Positions 11,772 to 23,381 of a DNA stretch of 64,000 bases are shown here, piece after piece. Source of the DNA: Mesocentrotus franciscanus (Eukaryota; Echinodermata; Echinoidea; Camarodonta; Strongylocentrotidae); assembly GCA_037976565.1 (NCBI GenBank), contig CP137673.1, positions 7,527,202 through 7,591,201 of the forward strand. The letters are read 5' to 3'. How positions within the stretch are numbered: position 1 is the first letter of the stretch; each line of letters begins with the position of its first letter. The position numbers and the translations under genes were made by a program. The notes under the pieces are model-generated. The model had not been told where the DNA came from and made no database searches. It was given only the letters and a program-made list of their open reading frames with translations.

Positions 11772-12829
11772 CAAGCCTTCGATTAAGCGGGCGCAGGGCG
11801 CAAATTTGCGCTCATAAAACCACCAATTGCGCCCATAATCATCTAAAACTAGACGGCAAGGCGCAAGTGTTTTCCGTGAAAATGCGCCCATAAAATATTA
11901 GGACAGAAAAAAATACACGAATCACCAAACAATTGCCGCGGACGAGCTCTCTACTAGCCGTATTTAGTGTGTGCATTTCTTGAGGCGCAAGTGCTTGAAG
12001 TGAAAATGCGCCTGTTGTTACTATAATAGGCTAGCGCGCGCGACGTGCACGTTCATGCGCGCGATCGCTAGATATATACTAGCTAGATGGTGCTGTGGCG
12101 CACGCACGTACGTACCTACAAATGTTTCGAAGGATCAAGAAAACAAATCGTCAAATGGAGAAATAAACAAGCATTCAAATAGTCATTAGAGATCTGTCAA
12201 GGTTTGTTTATAGGTCTAGTTTATTATTTCATCTCAAATAGAATTTAGAATTCTCTTATTGACAAGTTAAGAACACCTACGATGTTCTCGATCGTAGTTA
12301 CTTTCATTTTGCCAGCAGCCGACCTAGCGGTGTTTTGGCAAAACGCTAGCCGCCAGCTTCCCACCGCGAAGCATTCGAGTCGGTAACAGACCATTCATGT
12401 TCTGCCGAGAGTGTGGCGGAAGGTTTGTGTGTGAGGTGCGATTTCGATTTGGGATAGACTTGCAAAGTCCTTTTGGCTTTCGATGTTCGTGAAATTGACG
12501 ATTTATTTATTCATTTGCTCATCAATAATTTTAGTTACTTTAAAATACTGTTTAATGTGCAAGTTGATTTACTTAATCAATCTTTCCTGTTGATCACATT
12601 AACTTAGATTAAAAAGTTATTATTTATTAAATTGATCCATTATGAAATTAACATTGTATCTTTGAACTTATTTAACTTTTTTAATTGGTTGTCATTATGA
12701 TTATCTGTTTTTGGAAAATTACCCCTTGTTCTTAAGAAATTGCCCCTTGCTCTGGTAAATCCCCGTGAGCAAGGGGCAACTTTTAAAAATAAATTGCCCC
12801 TTGCTCCTGGCTGCTTAATCTAAGGCTTG
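11772..12829. mobile_element. hAT-type non-autonomous element, copy 2 (inserted in coding exon)
   Basis: Near-identical to 9236-10290, with the same CAAGCCTT..GATTAAGC ends. The 8-bp duplication CTTGCAGG flanks it exactly (11764-11771 and 12830-12837). Removing the element and one copy of the duplication restores the transposase codons for FHLLQ-AVWRWLWD, which proves insertion into an exon. Differences from copy 1 are a few short indels, for example near 11957 and 12040. Confidence 0.93.
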
Positions 12830-14706
12830 CTTGCAGGCTGTGTGGCGGTGGCTATGGGATAGTAAACATGGCATCCAAAAACACCATCGACAGGGCCTGT
12901 TCTTCCATGTGAAGAACATGGTCTATGCTGAGGATGCCACTGCTGTTGAGGCAGCTTTTGAGAGTGCCATCAGTGATCCTGCTGTTATACGGTGAGCCCA
13001 GGCATACAGTCTCAATAGTAGGCTATTTATGAAGTATGACATGCACTCAATGTACATGTACCTTATTTTGTCCATCTGAACCATCTCAGTTGTGCGTTAC
13101 AGCTGTTGAAATGGGGCACCTAATATTATCGAATTTCAAATATATTTATTCCCCCAGTTTAAGAAATAATAGAGCAAAGTTGGATATACATACCTCTGCA
13201 GGTATAAAGTGAAAATGACTGTACTTCTTAAAGGTTTGGTAGAAACAAGTACGACTTCAAGGATGGTATCATAAAATGTACAACCTCCCGAGGAATGTTT
13301 TGTGCAGGGGTTAATAATTCAATGTATTTATGACAGTAATAGGGTTACTTGATTTGGAAAGGGGAATATGGCCATGCATTTTGAACTTGTGTATTAACTC
13401 TATCCCTACAATAGTATGTACATTTTCTAAAATGAAATTTCCTGAGGAATAAAAAAAATGGCATACGATAGAATCACTTTTTTTTCCTAATTTGTGCTCC
13501 GGAGTGGATGCCAGCACTGAATTCCTTTCAGAAAATATATACATGTAGTTAGAGGGAGTTTCTTTGGAGTTAATGTGTACCGCTCCCCCTCCACCCTTTT
13601 CATTTATTCTTCTGAATGTGGGGAAGAGCAGACCATGGACCACCTGCTGGTATGCCCCCACCTAACAGAAATGTGTACCCTTGCAGACCTACATGTAGAA
13701 GGGTTTAACCCCAAAGCGAAGTCCTGTGTCCAGTACTGGACCAGTGTTGTTTAATATAATGTAGTGACCCGATAAGAAGAAGAATTATTATTCTACGATG
13801 TGCAGTGTCGTGATTTCAAGTGCTAATGAGCTCATACAGGTATGATAGAGCTTTTATTCAGCTTTCAAATGACACCAATTCATGACAATACCCGTCTGTT
13901 TTACCGAGATATCATATGATATTTGAAAAATCGTAACAAATCATAACACATGGCCACATATGAAGAACTCAGTTAATGCAGCATACAATGTATGGAGTAA
14001 CATTTCTTTTGAATGCAATTTAAAGTCGATGTTTGATGATTCTCGTTGACCAGGTACCCTGGATATAGAGCATATATCAACTCCTTATATGAGAGACGAC
14101 AAGTGTGGGCCCAGGCATTCAGAATTGGACTGAGGATTCGGGCAAACAACACAAATAACTATGCCGAAGCCGCCATGAAGGTCCTCAAAGACTCCATCCT
14201 TCAACGCTCCAAGGCATTCAACGTGCCTCAGTTATTAGACTTCATCCTCTGCAGGTTTGAAGGATTCTACCAGAGGAGACTTCTGTCAGTTGTCAACCAG
14301 CGCCCACTAAAGTGGAATATCCAAACCCACAACAGATCCAAGATCAGCAAAGATGACATTTCCAAAGTAAATAAAAACCTTTGTAAATTTATTTCTATTT
14401 ATTTAATCTGTGAGGAGATGGATGGAAATTTAGTAAATGATGATGTACATGTGAAACAATATCCAAAAAGGAAATTCAATTTGATCTTAAAATTGAATAC
14501 TTCAGTAGTGCTGTAATGCCTAAATATAAAGCACCAACTAATTTATTTATTTGACTAATACTTATTCAGAAATTAAGGGGAAGAAGTGACCCAAAGATAA
14601 AACAACAATAAATTAACAATAACATAGTATTAACTAAACATGATATGTGGATGTTAAGTTTGAAAGAACTACCTGTCCAGCACTGACGTTATAATTCTCC
14701 TTTTAT

Positions 14707-15001
14707 TGTCTCGCCCACCGGAGGTGGATGGCGAGACTTAGGGATCCAAATGGCGTCTGTCCGTCCGTCCGTCCGTCCGTCACAAATGTTTTGACACATA
14801 ACTTGACAACTGTTAGTCCAATGGCGACCAAACTTGGGTGATAGATGCACTAGGGGTAACATCATGTTGCGGTGCTGTCGGAGGTCACATAGAGAGGTCA
14901 AAGGTCATATTTCAAAATCAGCTTGCGATAGGCCCTACAATTCTCATGGATGGCAATGGACATCGCGATATTTCTAGTTATTTTCACAAGTGGGCGAGAC
15001 A
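14707..15001. mobile_element. MITE-like repeat with TGTCTCGCCCAC ends
   Basis: Left end TGTCTCGCCCACCGGAGG and right end GTGGGCGAGACA are inverted copies. Inside are a (CCGT) run at about 14759-14780 and AGGTCAAAGGTCA. Copies of this type are common in marine invertebrate genomes. It lies in the intron before the SWIM exon (15048-15264). Confidence 0.6.
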
Positions 15002-15848
15002 CTACATCGCTAATGCCTTGTGTTATTTCTTATATTGTTACAATCAGACTGGGGAGAGCACCTACGAAGTCACCAGTCAGAGTGATCGACAATGTCACTA
15101 CACTATTGACATGGCAGTTGGTGTTTGTACATGCCATGAAGGTATAACTGGGGGTGCCTGCAAACATCAAGAGGCCATTGTGACACACTTCAAAGTGGCA
15201 TCAAGCAACTTCCTCCCAACTTCTGCCAAGGAAAGGGAATTGTTACTCAAAATTGCAACTGGATGTAAGTAATATTAAACTGAATAAATTTTCTTATACG
15301 TATAAAGTGATCTACGCTCTGCTATCATTTAATATTTACTATTATATTTTATGTTGTAAATGAATGAAAGGCCTAACAAAGTTATACATCACTTTGATGA
15401 CATTTCAACTTGAAATTAGTCAACAATACCTTTGATCACCTACAGCCGCAGCATCAACAATTATATGACAATGTAGGAGTACGCATCCTGGTCATATATT
15501 TTCCTCTCTTGTGTTACTTTAACCAGCACTACATGATCAATATTATGTTTGAATTTTTTTTGACCATTTATCAATTGAATTCAAGGTAATGACAATGTCC
15601 CGTCTGGATGGATGGACCCTCTTCAGTCCGTGGAGCCAATGGCAGAAGATGTGGCAGAACCACGATTGCAAGAAACAGCACTGGTCAATGGCCATGGTGA
15701 TATGCAGGATCCCCAACTTGCTCGTATTGACAGTCTACGTGTTCAGAGGGACTTCCATAATGCATTTGACAGGCGTCTTCATGGCAGCAGCTCCTCTCAA
15801 TGTAAGTATAACACAGCTTATTGCAAATATGTTTTGCTTTAAATTTCA

Positions 15849-15975
15849 AATTCAAGTTCAATTTATTTAAACCAATCAATCATACAAAGAATAACATATG
15901 ATGAAAACAATAAATACACATACAATATTCTGAAAGAGAGGGTTAGGACCCCTTGGATGCAGAGCTTGTAATTGG
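15849..15975 (-). repeat. LINE 3'-end fragment with TTGAATT-type tail
   Basis: The stretch beginning TTCAAATTCAAGTTCAATTT, followed by AT-rich sequence and GCAGAGCTTGTAATTGGAACC, matches the style of the 3' end of the minus-strand LINE at 38126 and of fragments at 31003, 49595, 49888 and 51890. Probably a 5'-truncated CR1/L2-type insertion. Confidence 0.4.
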
Positions 15976-17017
15976 AACCCCTAAGAGTTTGCCAAACCAA
16001 AAACTATTTCTGTAAACAACTAGGTATCTTTAAACAACTATAAACATGGTTAAATGAAATATAAAAAGGGTAGGGAGAGTGGTAAAATCAAGGGGTATAG
16101 AAACGGAAAGAGGGGTGTGAGGGTGAGATTGAGAGTGAGAGAGAAGAGAAGGAAAAGGGAAGAAAAGCTACTGTTGTGGGAAAGGTGAAAAACAATTATT
16201 GTGAGCTTTCAAATTCTTTTCATGTTATTTAGGAAGATTAGTAAAAAGATCCACTACAAAAGATTGTTGTTCAAATGACCTCACATTCATAATAAGAGAA
16301 AAGCAGCTCAAATGTTCAGACCGAACATTTGTGTGTAGCCACATACATGCATATCTGTGTGCAGTGCATGTGACTCTCCTAGCAGAATCAAGTTGATTTC
16401 TTATCATTTTGGTGATACCAAAAGCATACACCAATTCTTAGATGCATTATAATAAACCTTTCCCAATCACTTTGAGACAGTTCTTCCACATTTCAATCTC
16501 AAGACCAGAACTAAACTTTATCTAAAGGAGAACATGCATTTAAGTTTCATAGGATTTTATATTCTGATATTTTAATATAAAAAGGCTGGTCAATCGTGTT
16601 TTTATTATTTTAAATAACCATTTATTACCTTAGGTAGTGCATCCAATGCGTAAATCAAATCGAACAGGTACATGTAGCTCTGGATAAATGAATGTTTTCA
16701 ATATTTGAAATGGGATGAATGAAGGCCGGAGAGCCAAAATTCTCATTAATTTTGGGAGATAACTAGATCACATGTCGACGGTCAGAAAGTTGTTGAGTAA
16801 CATATACATGTAGGGCCATTATTATTTTGGTACATGCTTATTGGATCATAATGCTCTGGTTAAATCAACAATTAAAATAAGGAAGCTAGAGAGAATCTTC
16901 TTGATCCCAAAATTTAAGACAAACGTAAATAAAAATAATACAAGAAAATTTCCAAAATATATTCCAGTTCTCTTATTATATTGTTCCAGATTTTCTCATG
17001 TGTTTTATTGCATGCTA

Positions 17018-17205
17018 CAGTCCACTCCCGTTGTAGTGAGGTGCTCGGGACCAAACCAATTACCTCGTTATAATGAAATCTCATTATATCAAAGATACTG
17101 ACCACATAGGTTTATACATGAATATTTTAAAATTGGGCCCTGGAGAATTGCCTCGTTATAACGAAATCTCGTTGTATCCGTGCTCGTTATATCGGGAGTG
17201 GACTG
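17018..17205. mobile_element. pogo/Tigger-like MITE
   Basis: Ends CAGTCCACTCCCG and CGGGAGTGGACTG are exact inverted repeats. Internal blocks CCTCGTTATAA-GAAATCTCG occur twice. TA precedes the left end; the right flank is TT. It lies in the transposase's last intron and is related to the nested element at 22931-23465. Confidence 0.7.
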
Positions 17206-18899
17206 TTTGATCATGGACGTTGAATTCATAATTTGTTGATCATCTTCATTATAATGACCCATTAGGATTTGTCCATCTGTCAGTCATCGTGATATCTCAA
17301 CAACCACTTGAGACATGAACTTCAACCTTGATTATAGTATGTATCACCATTAGGAAGACGATCTGATTAGATTTTGGAGTACGTAAGTCAAAGGTCAAGG
17401 GTCACAGAGGTCATTATCTGGTGTTTTGTGTCATCAACATATTAAGATGTTGAGTGTGGCAGGGTGAATAGTTAAACATAGGCAGAGGCATATTGGAATG
17501 AAGTCGCACACATCAAGTTTCTAACATGTTAGTGTTACTTACCAGCATGAAGTCTTGTCCATTTACAGATTGTTATGAGCCTGCAGAATGATTGAAGGTG
17601 CCTGACAAGTATTCGGAAATGTGCATGATATATTGTCACTGTTTTTCATTCATGTGCATGACCTAACTCTTTTCACATTTTTTGTCTTTCATCCGTATTA
17701 CAACTAAACCATTATTTACGAGGGATCGCTTGGATAACATCTGAGCACATTTCAGTAAGTTGAATTATAAACCTTTATCTAATTATTATGTAGTCTGATT
17801 AAGTTCATATGGGTATTGAGAATTCACTGTGATATAAGTAGGCCTGTCATCTGAAGTGTACTCTACCAGTAAACATGGTTAAATTTATAAATCCCATTTT
17901 TAGAGTATGGATAATTTTCAAAGTAATTTTTAAAGTCAATTACAGTCTTGGCAATATAAGTTGTAGCTATGTGAAGCAAGCCTTTTAGTATTTTGATGCA
18001 AATTGGTGTATACCCAGTCACCTAAATTTACCCATGTGCATTAACTGTGTATTAAAGTGTCCTAACACATGTGTAATATCAAGAGAAATAGGAAGAAATC
18101 GGAAGAGTTCTCTACCATAAAATTGTAAAAAGGTTAATATTTATAATTACTTTCATCTAAGCAGTTGGCAGTTTTTCAAGGTGTGTAGTCATTTCTGATT
18201 TACCCTTAAGTATGAGTTTCCCCCAAATCAACTACACATTCTCTACTTTTATTTTTGCATAGTGTTTTTTTAATTATTATTATTTCTGAAAGAATCAACC
18301 AGGGTTGCCATTTAATCATCATTTTCTATGTCTGTTTCAGCTCCACAATCTGATGACCTTGTGGAAAGAGTCCACAACATGTTCTTAGAGATGGAGGAGA
18401 AGCTTAAGCAGGACCCTGCCACATTTGCAGAGCCCTTTAAGGCTATGCTACAGTCTCATAGGAGGCTTAAGACTGATAGCAGTCTCACATCTGCTATCAG
18501 AATGTATGGGAGATACAGTGGCGTCAACCTTGCCAGGCGCAAGGTTAAGCCCAAGGTAGGTATCCTTAAGACTTCTGGACCTAGCATTGGCGTGCAGCCA
18601 ACAGCCATTGCTCGCAGAAGAGTGAAGATTGGGGGGAGGAGAAACTTGACATCGGGACGTCCGACCAAGCAGGCAACAGTTGAAGAACATGGCTATGCCA
18701 AAGGTGGTCAGTCATCACAGTCATCACAGTCATCGCAGCTTCCACGTAAAAAACGTGCAGCTGCACCACATAATCTGAACCATGCGGTCACAATGTGCCA
18801 ATCTCTAGGCAAAACCCATAGTAAAACATAGTTTTTGTCTTGCCTGCGTACATGTATATAGGCGTCACTCTTTCCGGCGTCATTGTCGGCATCAACAAT

Positions 18900-19150
18900 T
18901 ATGTTGTACTCACAATAAATTTCCATAGCCTTTAGGTAGTATCACCAAATTCACACCAGTGGTACTTGCATCTCTTGAAGACTCGGGTCGAGTTCGAATA
19001 TGGGTCATATTCGACAAAGTTCAAAGGTCAAAAAGTCAATGAACTTTATATGAAAAGCATTGTACACACAAACTTATCCATAGCTTTGAGGGAGTATTGC
19101 CAAATTTACACCAGTGGAAACCTTTAATAATGATGAGGTTCCTGGGACCT
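18900..19150. repeat. Two direct copies of a short repeat in 3' flank of transposase
   Basis: CTTTAGGTAGTATCACCAAATTCACACCAGTGG (about 18931) recurs as a diverged copy at about 19083, roughly 150 bp on. The motif AAAGGTCAAAAAGTCA between them resembles the interior of the GTCTCGCCCAC family. Confidence 0.45.
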
Positions 19151-20365
19151 GAAAATTTGGGATAAAGGAAATATTATTATATGTTATGTTGTTATATATA
19201 TTAGGTCTATTATTTAGATTTAGGGTTTTAGAGGCAACGATATTTTTGGAGGTCCGTCACGGTCGTCTCAGAGAGCTAAAATATTAAATCTCATTTCTTA
19301 ACGTCTAAGCCTATGGAGAATTCATAATAACATAAAATATTGGACGCAATGAACATTCTGCCACGCCCACAAGATTGTGATTGGTCAATACATGATTGTG
19401 TGCATTCAGCTAACGTGAAGTAACAATAAAACCTATGTTGCTCTTTTTATTTTTCCTCTTAAGCCACGCCATTATTAGTGATTGTGCGCATGCAGCTATT
19501 AAACGTGACGTCACCATATGAAATTGCACCATCCAAGTAACTACTTCGTTTTCAATAATTGTAACGTCACAATAACTTCAAGTAACAACTTGGATTGGGA
19601 TATGTAAATTCTAGATGTTCGACTTTGTACAGGTAAATGATTATATTAGTGTTACGGTAGGCCTACTGTTTTCTTGAAATTCAAACATTTTTAACTTTTC
19701 ATGTTAGTTGTGCACCAGCACCACATAAATGCTTGGGAAATTTCATATTTGCACTCGTTTCAAGCTTCAATTGCCAAGATGCAGTTTACAAGTACATGTA
19801 CTAGTATATTATAAAAAATGGTGAATAAATCACAATATCTCTGTGGAGTATCTAAATAATAATTATAATATTGGATGATCAATTTTCGAAATACGTGAAA
19901 TATTGTTACTCGCTGAAGAAAAATATTTTCACGTATCATCCATTATTATGTGTATTCAGTTCGTTATCTCCAAAGTAAAGTGCGGTGCACGCCTCTGCGC
20001 CCATGAATCCGCCTATGTTCAGATCTCTTTTTATCTACATGTGCATGTATTTTCAAATAAAAATTTCTTATAGTCATTTCTTGCATCTAAATCTTAACAC
20101 ACTGTCAAATTATCTGTTCAAATTTCTACTATTGTTTGCTTTCACTTTTACTACATATTTCTTCTTTATATAACTATTTATGCATACACATACTCCTGTA
20201 TCTTTTGTATTACTTCTCTGACATTGAAGGATTAGATTACCTTCACGAAAAAAAAAGTATATGAATGTAAAGCAGTAAATAAAGTGCAAATGAATTCATG
20301 TAAAACTGGTGTATAATTTCCTTTATATGTTATGTGTCTGTACATTACACTAGACAAAGTGATGA
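19150..20365. other. No gene seen
   Basis: AT-rich spacer inside the giant element between the transposase stop and the GA-rich minisatellite. It holds a short hairpin near 19875-19945 (GGATGAT..ATCATCC with GTGAAATATT pairing). The open frame at 19985-20173 is AT-rich with no recognisable domain. Confidence 0.5.
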
Positions 20366-20374
20366 ATGGAAAAA

Positions 20375-20860
20375 GAGAGAAAGAGAGGTCTTATAAACAA
20401 ATATCATGAATTTAAAATGAGAAAGAGAGAAAGGGAGAGAGAGACAGAGGTCTTAGAAACAAATATGAATTCAAGAAGTGAGAAAGAGAGGGGTCTTAGA
20501 AACAAATATCATGAATTGAGAGCTAGAGAGAGAGAGGTCTTAGAAACAAATATCAAGAAATGAGAAAGAGAGGGGGTCTTAGAAACAAATATGAAGAGAG
20601 AGAGAGAGGCCTTAGAAACAAATATGAAGAGGGGTTAATGAGAGAGAAAGAAAGAGGGGTCTGAGAAATACATACGAGAGAGAGAGTGGGTCGAGAGAGA
20701 GAGGTCTTAGAAAACAAATATGAATAGAGATGGGGGGCGGGGAGAAATGGGTCTTAGAAAACAAATATGAAGAGAGATGAGGGGGAGGTCTTAGAAAACA
20801 AATATGAAGGGAGAGGGGTCAAGAGAATTAGAGAAATTAGGTCTTAGAAACAAATGACAT
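20375..20860. repeat. GA-rich degenerate minisatellite
   Basis: About a dozen imperfect units carry the core GTCTTAGAAACAAATATGAA separated by variable GAGAGAGA or GGGG stretches. Unit length wanders from about 35 to 60 bp. Irregular spacing and non-unique spacers rule out a CRISPR array. Confidence 0.75.
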
Positions 20861-21429
20861 GAATTTAAAAAATGAAAGACGTGATCCCACAATAATAGAA
20901 AATGGTACGAGTGCAATATTTAAATCACAGTTTATGTATTACATTACCATTACACATATTATGTCGAGTGTAGTCTGTGTATGTGTCGATATGTGTACAC
21001 GTGTGTTAGGGGGTCCGAATCAGCAAATGGTTTGAAAGTAGGCTACACGTCAAAAATTGAAACCCTGAAGAAGGCGGAATTAAACCACAAAAACCATAAT
21101 ATTATTTGGTTTCTCTCTTTCCTTACTTTGATTAATTCCTTCTCTAATTTCTCTCTTTCTTTCAAGTTAGTTTTTGTTTTCTCTCTCTGCTTATGACATT
21201 CTTTGTTTCCTCTCTGTTCTTTAATTATTTATTGTTTTTCTCTATTTCCTTCTGTTGTTATTCGTTGTTTTTCTCTCACTCGTACGTCTCGATACAAAAG
21301 TACATGTACCGCGTACCGCGACACTGGACATATAGGACGACGTTGAGCATTGCAGAAGAGCTACGTGCGCGCGCAATATCTTGTCATGGATAGACTTTTC
21401 CCAGTCGGTTCCTTGAAATTTATTGGGAA

Positions 21430-22002
21430 AAGGTCCAGGCCAGGGTGTAAAACGCAAAGTGGCTTCCCGGAGCATTTAAATCTGCCGATTTTTGCGACAT
21501 TTTCTACAAGGACAACATCTGTGCAAGTAATTTAGATAATTTAGATATATTTTTCGCAGCAAAAAGGATTCTGCTGTGAGAATTACCGTCATTTTGCTAT
21601 TGCTGTGGAAATAATGAATATAATCTGCTGAGATTTAGGGACATTTGTTCAATGCAATGAAGGCATGATTCACATCAGTCCCACACACACAATGTTATGT
21701 GATGATCCATATCACTCCAATTCTCATGTATGTTTTGCCATATTTGTCCGAGCCTCAGTTTTCTCTTAAATTTTAATTTCCAATTACTACTCAATTACTG
21801 GGAAAACTTAATTTGTATCATGACACATATCAGGACTACTGTGATTGATAAAGGTTACCCCTTTTGATTTTTTTCTTCTGATTTATAAAAAATTCTCTAG
21901 ATTTTTTTGTTGTTATACATATCGGTATCGGCATCGGCCGATATGAATTTGTTTCATATCGGTATCGGCCGATATGCTTTTTCTCATATCGAAACAACAC
22001 TA
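21430..22002 (-). repeat. Right terminal inverted repeat of the giant MULE
   Basis: Inverted counterpart of the left repeat. It ends GAAACAACACTA and carries two TATCGGCCGATA palindromes where the left arm has one plus a degenerate copy. Some ATATCGG-rich subterminal sequence is repeated, as expected of a transposase-binding region, though binding is inference. Confidence 0.8.
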
Positions 22003-22048
22003 ACCAAGCTTATTCCAAGCTCATGTATTTTGACAATTTAAAGGTAAC

Positions 22049-22355
22049 ATGGTTAAAGATGAACTTTTACCTTTGCAGTGATACCTTTCTTGCATCACAT
22101 ATGTCACACATACCCCCAATAAATTGCAAATGAATGTGACATTTACAAAGTCTAGTTTTTGCAAGTTTAGAAAAAATGATAGAAGACTATATGGTGAATG
22201 TTTTCAATGTTGTCACATGGCATTGACTAGGATTATGTTCGATCTTATTTACAAAAACTGGGCTTTCGCATGTCATTTAATTTGCCTTGTACTTATGCGT
22301 GACATCTGTGATGCAAGAAAGATATCATTGGAAAGGTGAGGAGTTCTTCTTGTTA
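22049..22355. repeat. Fold-back element just right of the MULE
   Basis: ACCTTTCTTGCATCACATATGTCAC at about 22083 is mirrored by GTGACATCTGTGATGCAAGAAAG near 22300, and the pairing extends imperfectly outward to about 22049 and 22355. Non-coding; the 71-residue open frame inside has no known pattern. Confidence 0.6.
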
Positions 22356-22973
22356 CACATAAATTGCAAAAATTGTGAGATTGAAATAGAGACTTCTACA
22401 TTTCGATTACCTTTTACACACTGTATAGTAGACTGAATTTCCATAGCACTTGATACCATAAACTTGACATGATTCACATGAGAAAAAAAATCTTTCTAGT
22501 TATCTTTGCCTTCTCTCAACTTGCCAGCACAAACTTTCCACCTATTTATCTCTAGTTTTGTCATTGTCTCATCATGTTTTTAATAGAAAAATTAAATCAA
22601 AAAACTAAAACACAATACCCCACCAGTGTAGTGGAACGTAGTATAATGAGATGCCTTGTAGCATGAATATTTTTATGTTTTGGGGATTTCCATCTTGTTC
22701 TTCCCATTTGCTTGTTAACAAAATATTTAGATTTTGTGTATTCATAAATTTACATGTATTTCAGTATGGAAGACTGAAAGTTCTAGTTTGCCAAGAGGAT
22801 TTCAATAGAATGGGGTCACAAGTGTGTTATTTGTTTAAAGTGAAATTTCTAAGGTTAAGTTTTCATTTGCATAGTAGATTAGCTGTAATAGTGTAGTCTA
22901 TAAATAATAGATTAGGAGTATGTACATGTACAGTCCATTCCTGCTATAATGTGGTGCTCAGGTCCAAGCCAAT

Positions 22974-23201
22974 AGACCGATTTACTAATGTATTCAAATT
23001 TATGGATATTTCTTCCCTTGGGACTAGCTGGTAACAAGTTATCCCATTAACATGTTCCAGACAATGGTAATTCAATACTTGGAATCCACTATGAATACAT
23101 TAGTTGTTGCTAGTCGGCAAACATTGCAAGCTTTACGGTTGTCAGGATCAACCTTTGTTAAAATGGCATGCATAAAATTTGAATACATTAGTAAACCGGT
23201 C
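22974..23201. mobile_element. MITE nested in the pogo-like element
   Basis: Inverted ends GACCGATTTACTAATGTATT and AATACATTAGTAAACCGGTC, extending inward through CAAATTTATG. AAT flanks both sides, and comparison with 17018-17205 shows the element interrupts an ancestral CCAATTGCCTCG. Confidence 0.7.
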
Positions 23202-23232
23202 AATTGCCTCGTTAAAATGAAATCTCGCTAAA

Positions 23233-23381
23233 GCCCCTGTCACATATCACTCCGGTGCCCATACGGCGAGTAAAAAACAGCCGTTTTCCCTATTTTCGAA
23301 CAGAGCAGTTTGTACGAAAACGGGCAAAACGGCAGATTTTTACAAGCCGTACGGGCCCCGGAGTGATTTGTGACAGGGGCT
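23233..23381. mobile_element. Harbinger-like MITE nested in the pogo-like element
   Basis: Ends AGCCCCTGTCACA and TGTGACAGGGGCT are inverted repeats flanked by TAA (23230-23232 and 23382-23384). 149 bp, non-coding. ATCACTCCGG and CCGGAGTGAT extend the pairing inward. Confidence 0.75.

Larger units (their letters stand above)
4887..18831 (+). pseudogene. MULE transposase with SWIM zinc finger, ten exons, inactivated
   Basis: Exons: 4887-4937 (ATG start, 17 codons), 6442-6663, 7311-7446, 8330-8595, 10507-10739, 11489-11771 continuing at 12838-12991 across an insertion, 14054-14366, 15048-15264, 15586-15801 and 18341-18831 (TAG). Every junction keeps phase, for example CG plus G restores Arg before YPGYRAY. 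Order of domains: N-terminal DNA-binding region with YRCHHG...CCAKLTLTV and HNH; MULE DDE core with FIDSTGNVDRHG, GVIITSNE, FITDDC and the CSFHLLQ motif; NNYAEAAMKVLKDSIL, the likely region of the catalytic Glu; then a SWIM finger CTCHEGITGGACKH; then a basic low-complexity tail. Defects: a frame change in exon 3 near 7355-7375, an extra base at about 11560, and a transposon at 11772-12829. Total about 860 codons, usual for MULEs. It would have catalysed cut-and-paste of the surrounding element. Confidence 0.85.
4086..22002 (+). mobile_element. Giant Mutator-like (MULE) DNA transposon, about 17.9 kb
   Basis: The block is bounded by long inverted repeats: 4086 to about 4700 matches the reverse complement of about 21430-22002. 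The outermost ends read TAGTGTTGTTTC on the left and GAAACAACACTA on the right. Inside lies one spliced MULE transposase gene (4887-18831), beginning just inside the left repeat. Flanking 9-mers aacaaattt and accaagctt agree at 6 of 9 positions, compatible with a decayed MULE target duplication but not proof of one. Several younger MITEs have landed inside. An alternative is that the two inverted blocks are unrelated copies of one interspersed repeat, but their outermost position around a single transposase argues against this. The copy is inactive because its gene is broken. Confidence 0.7.

Noticed and set aside
14838..15047. N-terminal part of the open frame leading into the SWIM exon
   Set aside because: Comes from the TGTCTCGCCCAC repeat and intron; the real exon starts after the acceptor at 15047.
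20375..20860. CRISPR-like spacing of a repeated GTCTTAGAAACAAATATGAA core
   Set aside because: Spacers are GA simple sequence, unit length drifts, and the genome is eukaryotic.
4086..22002. hAT origin for the giant element, because its TAGTGTTG ends resemble nearby hAT MITEs
   Set aside because: The only transposase inside is MULE-type and no 8-bp target duplication is seen; 9-bp flanks fit better, though imperfectly.
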